Under the pieces are notes generated by a model. That model did not search any database, had not been told where the DNA came from, and worked only from the letters and a program-made list of their open reading frames with translations. This document shows positions 1 to 7,810 of a DNA stretch of 64,000 bases, in pieces. A program made the translations under genes and the position numbers. Position 1 is the first letter of the stretch, and each line of letters begins with the position of its first letter. This DNA comes from Caballeronia humi (GTDB lineage Bacteria; Pseudomonadota; Gammaproteobacteria; Burkholderiales; Burkholderiaceae): positions 186,001 to 250,000 of the forward strand of contig NZ_FCNW02000004.1 in assembly GCF_001544475.1 (NCBI RefSeq), written 5' to 3'.

Positions 1-702
1 GCGATAGCCTTCGAGTGTCGTCGGGTTGTACACAATTTTCCGGTCCAGGACTTCGCTGATTTTGTCCGCAATCTGTTGCTGACTCAATTCGATGGGACCG
101 CAAAGTTCGTACGTCTTGCCGATATGGTCAGCCGGTTGCGCAAGGACGGCAGCGATCAAACGCGCCTGGTCCTCGGCCGCAATGGGGGCGTGGCGCCCGT
201 TCCCGAATGGAAGTGCAATCTTGCCGTCCTGGACGATCGTATCGCGCACCCACGGAAAGACCAGCCACTCTGAAAAGAACGTCGGACGAATGTGGACAGT
301 CGGAACGCCCGACCAGTCCAGAACGCGCTCGGCAATCCAATGGTCGCGCGCGGCGTGACTTTTCGCATCTTCGCGGGCGGAGATTTGCGACATGTTCACG
401 ACGGCTTCCAGCCCCGCGCGACGGGCTGCATCAGCGAAATAGGCGGTCGCCTGAATGAAACCGGGACGCACGGGAAAGCAGAGATAGGCTGCCGAGACAC
501 CTTGTGTGGCACGTATCGCGTCATCGTGGGAAAGCAGGTCCCCCACCACGATTTCGGCACCCGATTTTCGAAGCGTCTCACTGCGCTCATCTTCCCTGCG
601 AACAAGCGCGCGCACTGAATGGCCGCTGGCCAGAAGATTTTGAACGGTGTGCACCCCTGTCTTGCCGGCTGCTGCTGTAACCAGAATCTTGCGTTGTTCC
701 AT
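1..702 (-). CDS. NmrA-family NAD(P)-binding oxidoreductase (3' end cut by window edge)
   Basis: The open frame begins with an ATG at 702 and runs off the left edge, so 234 residues are visible. The N-terminus (MEQRKILVTAAAGKTG) is an atypical Rossmann glycine motif of the NmrA/quinone-oxidoreductase-2 type, followed by the usual beta-strand RALVR and the GD (IVVGDL) that closes the cofactor pocket. Family members bind NAD(P) as redox sensors or reduce quinones; the substrate cannot be told here. It is divergent from a TetR gene with 281 bp between them that carries inverted repeats, so regulation by that TetR protein is likely (inference). Confidence 0.8.
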   Translation of the reverse strand, partial: MEQRKILVTAAAGKTGVHTVQNLLASGHSVRALVRREDERSETLRKSGAEIVVGDLLSHDDAIRATQGVSAAYLCFPVRPGFIQATAYFADAARRAGLEAVVNMSQISAREDAKSHAARDHWIAERVLDWSGVPTVHIRPTFFSEWLVFPWVRDTIVQDGKIALPFGNGRHAPIAAEDQARLIAAVLAQPADHIGKTYELCGPIELSQQQIADKISEVLDRKIVYNPTTLEGYR

Positions 703-782
703 GATGACGCTCCTGTCGATGAGTTGATCACACCGTCCCGTGACGCAGACACCCGATGGTGTCGAGTGTCGTGTTTCGCATG

Positions 783-798
783 ATGTGCATATACACAT
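783..798. promoter_or_regulatory. Near-perfect 16-bp palindrome, candidate operator
   Basis: ATGTGCATATACACAT pairs at seven of eight positions. It lies about 80 bp upstream of the NmrA-type start, in the AT-rich spacer of the divergent pair. A regulator site is plausible; the protein that binds it is not known. Confidence 0.4.
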
Positions 799-881
799 AT
801 TCGTCCGATAAATAGCCGCAAAGAGAATTGATCGTTGCGGTCACTTCGGAACGGGATGATTGAATGTCTGGATGTTAGTCA

Positions 882-950
882 TAATCCACATACAGGTCAA
901 GCATATCTGATTTACGGTATATGAACGAAATCTACCCTGTATCTGGATTA
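882..950. promoter_or_regulatory. Long inverted repeat in the NmrA/tetR spacer, candidate TetR operator
   Basis: TAATCCACATACAGG (882-896) is matched on the other strand by the repeat at 936-950 with 14 of 15 bases identical, the arms being 39 bp apart. A smaller pair, CATAT at 902-906 and ATATG at 919-923, sits between them. The right arm ends 33 bp before the tetR start, where repressor binding would block transcription. Autoregulation and control of the NmrA gene is inference. Confidence 0.5.
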
Positions 951-983
951 CACTCATACTCCCGAAACAGAGGCTGACGAACG

Positions 984-1634
984 ATGGGATATTCTCAGGC
1001 AGACAAGATCGCGACACACCAGCGCATCGTCGAGGTCGCGGCGAAGCGATTTCGCGAACACGGCATCGAAGGGGTCAGCATCGCCGACCTCATGAAGGAG
1101 GCCGGACTCACGGTGGGCGGCTTCTATAAACACTTCGATTCTCGGGACGAACTGGTGCGGGAGGCATTCGAATTCGCACTGCGTGATATCGAACCGTGGG
1201 AGTCGGCCATCCCGACCGCACCTCGTCGAGCCATGCGTTCATACATCTCCGAGTCGCATCGCGATAACGTGGCGACCGCGTGCCCCATTTCAGCTCTGGT
1301 CAACGATATGAGCCGGAGCACTCAAGAGACGCGGGAGGTCTATTCGGCCCGCGTCGAAAAAATCATCAACCTGATTTCCAGGGCGTCGCCCGCACAGGAG
1401 AGCGCCAAAAAACGAGCCGAGGCTGTGCTCATCCTGAGCGCGAGCGTCGGCGCGCTTACGTTGTCGCGCGCGGTGTCCGATCCGAAGCTGTCGAAACAGA
1501 TTCTCGACGGGGCCTTGAGTGAAATCTTGGAGAAGCTATCGGCTAAACGCACGAAAAGGAAAAACGCTGCCGCAGTGCCGGGCACAGACGTTGACGCAAG
1601 AAAGAGAGGGCACACCGGGGATTCCGACACCTGA
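984..1634 (+). CDS. TetR/AcrR-family transcriptional regulator
   Basis: 216 residues, a usual TetR length. Residues 8-55 form the helix-turn-helix, with RIVEVAAKRFREHGIEGVSI leading into DLMKEAGLTVGGFYKHFDSR, a classic recognition helix. The remaining all-helical part is the ligand and dimer domain; its ligand cannot be read from sequence. The tail after residue 185 is rich in Lys and Arg and probably disordered. The gene is divergent from the NmrA-type oxidoreductase, the usual arrangement for a repressor of its neighbour, and the shared spacer holds palindromic sequence. Confidence 0.9.
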   Translation: MGYSQADKIATHQRIVEVAAKRFREHGIEGVSIADLMKEAGLTVGGFYKHFDSRDELVREAFEFALRDIEPWESAIPTAPRRAMRSYISESHRDNVATACPISALVNDMSRSTQETREVYSARVEKIINLISRASPAQESAKKRAEAVLILSASVGALTLSRAVSDPKLSKQILDGALSEILEKLSAKRTKRKNAAAVPGTDVDARKRGHTGDSDT

Positions 1635-1737
1635 AGAATCGTTACTGACGCAAATGCATCGCGTGCGACCTGAACGTGTCGCATTCGGAGGGCTTCGGCA
1701 ATGTAGGGTAAGCTGCGTCCAACTCGGAGAAAACTAT

Positions 1738-2010
1738 ATGACGCGTTACTTGCAGGAAGAACTGACCACTTTTTGGGGGCGCTTGACGCCGTACCTCGCG
1801 CTGCTGGAGTCGGCGCAGGGCAGTGCAACGGGGCCAATCGGACGTGTGACCATCGATACGCCTGACCAACAGGCCTTCGCGCTCCACACCACCGATACAA
1901 AGCCTTCTGACGACACATCGCAAGTCCCGACAGGGCAAAGCGCAACGTACACCAGGCTCAGAGTTGACGGTTCTGATTGGGGACCGTGGCAAAGAGAAGC
2001 CTACGAATAG
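1738..2010 (+). CDS. Small hypothetical protein, 90 residues
   Basis: The ATG at 1738 is chosen because GGAG stands about 8 bases upstream. The N-terminal 25 residues (MTRYLQEELTTFWGRLTPYL) look helical and amphipathic; the rest is polar and rich in Thr, Ser and Asp. No signal peptide, no membrane segment and no motif I recognise. An in-frame extension upstream to 1519 exists but overlaps tetR heavily and is less likely. It stands alone between tetR and a convergent Nudix gene. Confidence 0.45.
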   Translation: MTRYLQEELTTFWGRLTPYLALLESAQGSATGPIGRVTIDTPDQQAFALHTTDTKPSDDTSQVPTGQSATYTRLRVDGSDWGPWQREAYE

Positions 2011-2057
2011 GCCTCTGGACCTCGACATCGATACCGACCGTCCCCAAACACCTCGAC

Positions 2058-2456
2058 TCAAACGGTCGCAGCGACCTCGTGCCGTCGAAGCGAGGACGAT
2101 TCCGCCAATGCACGGGCCAGAATCGCTTCGGTGCCGGGCGTGATCTGCCGGCGATATAGTTCCTGAGGGGCCACCCATTGAACAGCGCTGAATCTGGCAT
2201 CTGTTCGTGGCCGCGCGTTATCGGAAACCGCGATGCGAAAAACGTGATGGATATGGTGCGCCGAAACGTGCTCGAATAGCGACGCAGCCGCGTGCGCTTC
2301 AATGCCGGTTATTTCATGCAACGCGCGGATCGCCGCGACAATTGCCAACTCGTTCCGTTCGATCGATCCGCCGGGCAATAACCACATTCCGCTGTGTTCC
2401 CTGACCAGCAGGATCGCGCCCTTGCTGACCACCAACCCCGTCGCTCGTATTCTCAT
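2058..2456 (-). CDS. Nudix hydrolase-like protein with a degenerate Nudix box
   Basis: Start set at MRIRATGLVV (2456); a further ATG at 2492 adds 12 residues without homology. The fold is clear: an N-terminal strand pair, then LLPGGSIERNE and RALHEITGI. Against the consensus G-x5-E-x7-REUxEExGU the leading G and E, the R and one E of the metal-binding pair are present, but RE has become RA and EE has become EI. Nudix enzymes hydrolyse nucleoside diphosphates linked to another moiety; loss of metal-binding glutamates may reduce or change activity. No operon partner. Confidence 0.75.
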   Translation of the reverse strand: MRIRATGLVVSKGAILLVREHSGMWLLPGGSIERNELAIVAAIRALHEITGIEAHAAASLFEHVSAHHIHHVFRIAVSDNARPRTDARFSAVQWVAPQELYRRQITPGTEAILARALAESSSLRRHEVAATV

Positions 2457-2492
2457 TTGTCCGCTTTCTCCATTCCTATAATCCCACTGCAA

Positions 2493-3332
2493 CTTCTTTC
2501 AGCGGGCTGCGATGGCTATATCGATGTTCCTTCTCAATGCGCACTTACGATTTATTGCATGGTCTGCGAGAGAGCGGAATCAGCAGTTTCCCTGTCGGAC
2601 CTTCAACTCTCGTTACAGGATCTTGCCAAGGAACCGCTGAATCACTTGCAAGAAGGTCACCGGACGGAATTCAGGCCGGACGCCTCCCTGCGACATGTCA
2701 GCATGATGCGGGGCGCCATCCTGTATTTGTCGGCTCTGCGGGACCAAAATTCCGATGTACATGGTGCTCCTCCAACAAGGGACCTCGTTGATACGGGATG
2801 ATGGGCACGTGACCCTGCAGCGCTACGCCCCAGCACATTTTCGCTTCGACGATCCCGGAAGTAAGTGGCGGGCGTCTTTGCGTTCGAGCATTTGCCTCAC
2901 TATGCGCTCGCGCAATTTCCACGAATGCTTCGAACTGAAGCCGAATTCCCCCGCTTTCCGACCTTTTGCCCTCGCGGCCGATGGCTATACTCAATCTCGT
3001 CTCCACGCTCTCTGCCGCGATGTAATCGGCGAAGCGCTTCGGGCGTCGCACGGGTTTGCCATGCGACGCCCTTTCTTTTTTCCGCTATGGACCGAGCGTC
3101 GACGACCGCGTCTTCGATTTCCATAAAATAAAAAGAAAGCGCGGATAGCCAACAGCCGATATTCCAATCTGGCGCGTAATTCGGGAATCCCTTTTTTTCA
3201 TCGAAAGGAGTATGTTTCCCTGCGATTCCTATCGTATATTTATCTGTAGCGATTTAAGAAAAGCATCATGTGCGGGATCGGCAAGCGGCAAACTTCACAG
3301 CATTGCGCCACGACCAAGAAGGAATAAAAGCA
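2493..3332. other. Gene-poor region, no confident coding sequence
   Basis: Several open frames cross here on both strands but none has a recognisable motif. The best is 2761-3126 (+), which carries no known domain and weaker third-position GC bias than neighbouring genes. From about 3100 to 3330 the DNA turns AT-rich (runs such as TAAAATAAAAAGAAAG) and probably holds the promoter of the next, decayed gene. The stretch reads like eroded coding DNA, but I cannot identify the ancestor. Confidence 0.4.
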
Positions 3333-3793
3333 ATGATGCTTTCCCGCATGATGGTTCAGACGCGATTTGCGTCCTCGTGCTGTGCGTATGCCATCGTCCT
3401 GACCCTGTTGCTTCTTCTCTCCGCCTGCGGTAGCGATGATTCACCCGCAGAGCCCGCGTATGCCACCTCCGCGCGCGCCCAGATCAACCAGTTGCTGAAC
3501 GCGGCGCCGGGCGTCAGCGTGCAATCGCCGAATGGCGACAGGCTCGAATCGTTCGGCACCGCTGTTCGCTGCACGACCACGCCGATTCCGACAGATGCGC
3601 AGTTTGGACGCCGACTGTCGATGCGATCGCGAAGATCGTGATTGCATCGCCCGGGTGGGAGCGGTGACGAAAACGACTTCTCCGTCGAAGGGTAACTACC
3701 ACACTGACAGCGTCGTCCGGATCGCTGACAGTCGGCGCGTCAACGCGAAAACCGCGCAACCCAGTCTCCGGAACAACGAGGAGGAGAACTGCC
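3333..3793 (+). pseudogene. Decayed serine hydrolase (beta-lactamase family), lipoprotein N-terminus
   Basis: The open part (3333-3641) has a lipoprotein signal ending in LLSAC, followed by PGVSV and FG-x15-F, which lines up with the same N-terminal stretch of the intact hydrolase just downstream (FG to F spacing identical, 18 residues). The frame then breaks right before the place where the catalytic SxxK belongs. In another frame at about 3652-3680 the residues RVGAVTKT look like a relic of RIGSVTKT with Ser changed to Ala. Read as the dead tandem copy of the next gene; the family assignment is inference from alignment by eye. Confidence 0.5.
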
Positions 3794-5665
3794 GTGCTCA
3801 AATCAAACTGCAACAACGAAGATCCCTTCCGCGCGGGTCGCCGGCAATTTCTCGGCTATACCGGCGCCGGCATGCTCGCCACGCTGCTGCCCGGCTGCGG
3901 CAGCCACGACGACAACGCCTCGCCCTACCCGCAGACGATCGCGATGGGTCAACAGATGATTCAGCAGACCGTCAGCAATTCCGCGCAACCGGTGGCGGGG
4001 ATTTCCGTCGCCATGCTCAAGGGCAGCAGTGTGGTCTGGCAGCAGGCGTTCGGCGTATCGTCCGTACCGAGCCAGACTACCGCGACGACCCAGACACGTT
4101 TCAACATCGGATCAGTCAGCAAACTCTTCGCGGCGCTCGCGGCCACGATTCTTCAGGATCGCGGGCTGATCACGCTCGATACGCCGATCGTCAGGTACCT
4201 GCCGACGTTCACGATGCTGTCACCCGAGTACACGCAGATCACCACGCGTCATCTGCTGTCGCATTCGTCGGGGCTGCCGGGCACGAATGGCCGCAATCTT
4301 TTCACCTTCGCCCCGGTTCCCGGCTACGCAGCGGATACCCAGGCCGAACTCGCGAACACGCATCTGAAGCATCTGCCGGGCGAACTGGCCGTGTATTGCA
4401 ACGACGGCTTCACGATGGTCGAGCAGCTCGTCCTGGCGATGACCGGGCAGAGCTTCGCGAGCTTTGTCGAAACGGCGATCCTCGCGCCGTGCAAGATGAC
4501 GAACTCCAGTTATCTGACGAGCGTGCCTGCCAGCGGTTCGTTCTCTTATCCGTATGCAAAGGGTGTCCAGTATCAGGAATTCGTCAATGCGTACGCGACC
4601 GGCGGGCTGAGCTCGACTCCAGGCGACATGATGAATCTCGCGCAGATGATTCTCGGCGGCGGCGTGTTCCAGGGGCAACGCGTGGTGTCCGCGGCGGGCA
4701 TCGCTCAGATGGGCACGGACCAGTCGACGGGCCTCCTGATCAACCCGTCGCCCGAATGGCGCTCGGGTCTCGGCTGGGATTCGGTCCAGCAGCCCGCGCT
4801 CGCGGCTGCCGGGGTCCTCGGATGGGAAAAGGACGGCGGCACCGCGTTCTACACGAGCGAGTTCTTCGTCGTGCCGCAAGCGCAATTCGCGTTGATGGTG
4901 ACGGGCAATTCGGGCTACGACGCCCGCGCGCTCGCAGAAACGCTCGTGCTCTCGGCGCTCAAGGAGGACGGCACGATCGCCACGCTGCCGGCCAAGATCA
5001 GCAGCACGGCTCCGCCGGCTGCGTCGGGACCGAGCATCGTGAACGCTGGCGGCATCTACGGCAACTCCGACTCTCCGCTGCAAGTGATCGCCAATCCCGA
5101 CGGAAGCGTGCAACTGAACCAATGGACTGCATCGACGCATGCGTGGACGCAGATCGGCGCGTACCAATACCGCAGCGATGGTTGGTACTGGAGCAACACC
5201 GATGCCGCGTCGTACCGCTTTACGGTCGTGTCCGGAACGGATGGCAGCGGCAAGGCGTTCAGCTACCGCTACCTGATGAAGCGCGTCGTGCCGGGCGCGG
5301 GCTACGCCTTTCTCACGCTGGCGCTCGGGCAGCAACTCGCACCGCTTGTGCCGCTCGACACCGCGTGGCAGCAACGCGTCGGCACGCAATGGACCTTGAC
5401 CAACGATTCGCCGACGGCCGTGCCGATCGTCATCCTGGGCAATCCGCCGGCCCTCCTCACCACCCTGGCCGAATTGCCGGGATACGTCCTGTACGGAAAC
5501 GAAGACCTTCGCTATCAGCTCTTCGTGCCACTTTCGGACGACCGCGGCGGCATGTCGGTCAAGGTGCCTGGCAATTTCGGTCGCGACCTCTACGAGATCC
5601 GCTTCGCGCCGGCGAACAGCGCAACCACGTTGACGCTGGGCAGTTCGATTTACGCGACGGCTTGA
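3794..5665 (+). CDS. Tat-exported lipoprotein serine hydrolase, beta-lactamase/DD-peptidase family
   Basis: 623 residues from a GTG start with a strong AGGAGG about 8 bases upstream. The N-terminus has a twin-arginine motif (GRRQFLGY, Arg 16-17) and a lipobox LPGC with Cys35, so it is probably a Tat-exported lipoprotein. Catalytic motifs of the class C/esterase group are present: S107-V-S-K110, Y201-C-N203 and a K346-D-G-G segment in the place of KTG. The C-terminal 200 residues after about 410 form an extra beta-rich domain. Likely a peptidase or esterase acting in the periplasm; the substrate is unknown. A decayed relative lies directly upstream. Confidence 0.85.
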   Translation: MLKSNCNNEDPFRAGRRQFLGYTGAGMLATLLPGCGSHDDNASPYPQTIAMGQQMIQQTVSNSAQPVAGISVAMLKGSSVVWQQAFGVSSVPSQTTATTQTRFNIGSVSKLFAALAATILQDRGLITLDTPIVRYLPTFTMLSPEYTQITTRHLLSHSSGLPGTNGRNLFTFAPVPGYAADTQAELANTHLKHLPGELAVYCNDGFTMVEQLVLAMTGQSFASFVETAILAPCKMTNSSYLTSVPASGSFSYPYAKGVQYQEFVNAYATGGLSSTPGDMMNLAQMILGGGVFQGQRVVSAAGIAQMGTDQSTGLLINPSPEWRSGLGWDSVQQPALAAAGVLGWEKDGGTAFYTSEFFVVPQAQFALMVTGNSGYDARALAETLVLSALKEDGTIATLPAKISSTAPPAASGPSIVNAGGIYGNSDSPLQVIANPDGSVQLNQWTASTHAWTQIGAYQYRSDGWYWSNTDAASYRFTVVSGTDGSGKAFSYRYLMKRVVPGAGYAFLTLALGQQLAPLVPLDTAWQQRVGTQWTLTNDSPTAVPIVILGNPPALLTTLAELPGYVLYGNEDLRYQLFVPLSDDRGGMSVKVPGNFGRDLYEIRFAPANSATTLTLGSSIYATA

Positions 5666-5871
5666 TCGAACAGTGTCGTAAAGTGTGCAGATGACGCTTC
5701 GCCCGAAGCGTCCGCATCGGCATGCTCATATGTCCAACATACAGCCCACGCGGGTTGTCGTATCCGCGCGCCTCTCTTACCCTGATCCTCATAGTCGTGA
5801 GCCGGTTTGGCGCAGCAGCCCATCACCGCCTCACCAGCGACTCCCGTCTACAGTAGATCATTGGAGGAGAC

Positions 5872-6582
5872 ATGCACGAGGGCTTGCTTGAGGTTACGGT
5901 GTCGCGCACCTGGCATTTGGCCAAGGGATACCGCGCGGTCGAATTGCGCGCGAAACAGGGCGTGTCGCTCCCGCCTTTCGACGAGGGAGCCATTCTGGAC
6001 GTCGTGCTGGACGCACATGCAAACCGGAGCAGGAGCCAGCCGCTGCATCGCGAGTCGTCGCGACGAGAAACCTACGTAGTAGGCGTTCGCACCCGATCGG
6101 CATCCGGCTTCGAAGCAAGACCAGACGACGCGATTTTCCATCCAGGCAGCGAACTGCTCGTTCGTCCGCCGACGAGTCTGCCGCTCGCAATCGACGAGCA
6201 TGCGCGATACATCCTGTTTGCCGGCGGGCTGGGCGTAGCGACGATCGCGGGGATTGCGAGGCGCCTGGCCGACGCAAAGAAATCATTCGAACTGCATCAC
6301 TTTGCACAATCGACCGCACGCACGCTGCTGCGTGAAGAGTTGCAGACGCTCGCGCCGTTCGGGAAGGTCCATCATCACGTTGGCCTGGACGCCCACGAGA
6401 TAGCTCAAACCATCTCACATGCAGTGAGCCCCAGCAGCGCCAACGCGCAAATCTACTGCAGCGGGCCGCCCAAGCTGATGGACTTGATCCAGTTCAACGC
6501 TCACGAGTGGGTTTACCCGAAGAACGTCCACAAGATTTACCTGGGCGAGCGGAAAGGGCCTGCCGGTACGGCACAGGTTTAG
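5872..6582 (+). CDS. Ferredoxin-reductase-like protein lacking the 2Fe-2S domain
   Basis: 236 residues, start preceded by GGAGGAG. The sequence follows the VanB/phthalate dioxygenase reductase pattern: an N-terminal flavin-binding barrel, then RPPTSLPLAIDEH, the NAD-binding FAGGLGVATI (family form IAGGIGITPI) and a C-terminal YCSGPP. Full members have about 315-320 residues and end in a plant-type ferredoxin with four Cys; that part is absent. The usual flavin motif RSYS is also not visible. It could reduce a separate ferredoxin or have lost electron transfer. No oxygenase gene lies beside it. Confidence 0.65.
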   Translation: MHEGLLEVTVSRTWHLAKGYRAVELRAKQGVSLPPFDEGAILDVVLDAHANRSRSQPLHRESSRRETYVVGVRTRSASGFEARPDDAIFHPGSELLVRPPTSLPLAIDEHARYILFAGGLGVATIAGIARRLADAKKSFELHHFAQSTARTLLREELQTLAPFGKVHHHVGLDAHEIAQTISHAVSPSSANAQIYCSGPPKLMDLIQFNAHEWVYPKNVHKIYLGERKGPAGTAQV

Positions 6583-6670
6583 CACGCGGGGAACAGCTTT
6601 TCTCCGATAATGACGCCCAGCGAGGGACACGCGCCAATGCGCCGACGTCCCATCGCGAAGGGAGGTCACC

Positions 6671-7591
6671 ATGCATCTGGCCGGCACCATACTTCCGATC
6701 TTTGCCATCATCCTCACCGGGTGGCTTGCAGGCGCCACCGGCTACATTCCCCGCACGCTGGCCGCGCCGTTGATGCGCTTCGCCTACTACGTTGCGATGC
6801 CCGCGCTGGTCTTCCTGACGATCGCCGATGAGTCGCTGCACGCGCTCCTCGACTGGCGCTTTCTGGGTGCGTTCGGCGGTGGCTCCCTGATTTGCTTTGC
6901 GGCGGTGATGATGTTCGTGCGCGTCGCGCGCGGCGCCGGCATCGGAAAGAGCGCAATGCTGGCCGCCGCCGTATCGATGACGAATACCGGATTCGTCGCG
7001 CTTCCCATCCTGAAGACGCTGTATGGCCAGCCGGGTGTTCTTGCAGCAGCCATCGCGACCGTCTTCGTCGGCGCGATCATGTTTCCGATACTGGTCTTGT
7101 TGCTCGAGATCGGCCGATACGACACATCGCGCAGCATACAGACGACGGCGCTGATCCGGCAGATCGCGACCAATCCCGTTATCCTTGCCACGATCTTCGG
7201 ACTGCTCTGGTCGATCCTCGGCTCGAAACTGCCCGGACCGGTCGCGTCGTGTCTGACGATACTCGGCGAAGCATTGACGCCATGCGCGCTGTTCGCCATC
7301 GGACTCGATCTGACAATCGACGAACTGCGCGAAGGTGTGGGACTTTATGCATTGCTGACGGCACTCAAGCTGGCCGTCATGCCGCTCGTGGTCTACGCGC
7401 TTTGTCTGGCGGTTGACCTCGACCGGACGGCGACCATCGCTGCTGTCGTGTGCTCGGCCGTGCCCACCGCCAAGAGCGCGTACGTGCTCGCGGTTGAATA
7501 CGACGTCGAAAAGACCGTAGTGGGTGCGGTAATCTCGATGACCACGCTCTTTTCAGTCGTCACGCTGCTCGGCTGGCTTTATGTTCTTTAA
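6671..7591 (+). CDS. AEC-family (auxin efflux carrier type) permease
   Basis: 306 residues, the standard length, with GGGAGG before the ATG. About ten hydrophobic segments in two inverted halves can be read, with the family's broken helices: MTNTGFVALPIL in the first half and CSAVPTAKSAYVLA in the second. Bacterial AEC proteins move small carboxylates such as malate or malonate, or act as efflux permeases; the substrate here is unknown. It follows the reductase-like gene by 88 bp and may be cotranscribed with it. Confidence 0.85.
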   Translation: MHLAGTILPIFAIILTGWLAGATGYIPRTLAAPLMRFAYYVAMPALVFLTIADESLHALLDWRFLGAFGGGSLICFAAVMMFVRVARGAGIGKSAMLAAAVSMTNTGFVALPILKTLYGQPGVLAAAIATVFVGAIMFPILVLLLEIGRYDTSRSIQTTALIRQIATNPVILATIFGLLWSILGSKLPGPVASCLTILGEALTPCALFAIGLDLTIDELREGVGLYALLTALKLAVMPLVVYALCLAVDLDRTATIAAVVCSAVPTAKSAYVLAVEYDVEKTVVGAVISMTTLFSVVTLLGWLYVL

Positions 7592-7810
7592 CGGGTCCAT
7601 GCCATCGGCTGGCCTGCCGTCCGCAAGCCGCGGCCACGACTTGCGCGCCGTAATCGTTCTCCATGCCCGGGAGCGATTGCAGCAGGCAAACGAGTCAATC
7701 GAGCCGCACCCGCTTTTTTTATCGGCGAGAGTTAAGTGATACTGTCAAAGAATCGGAGGACTTTCCGCGTTTATCGTCCAAGCGTCGACAACCAGAAAAG
7801 GATTCGCACG

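Noticed and set aside
3532..5694. 720-codon open frame on the plus strand over the serine hydrolase
   Set aside because: Out-of-frame shadow in high-GC DNA; Arg-rich, no domains, while the other frame has signal, SxxK and YxN motifs.
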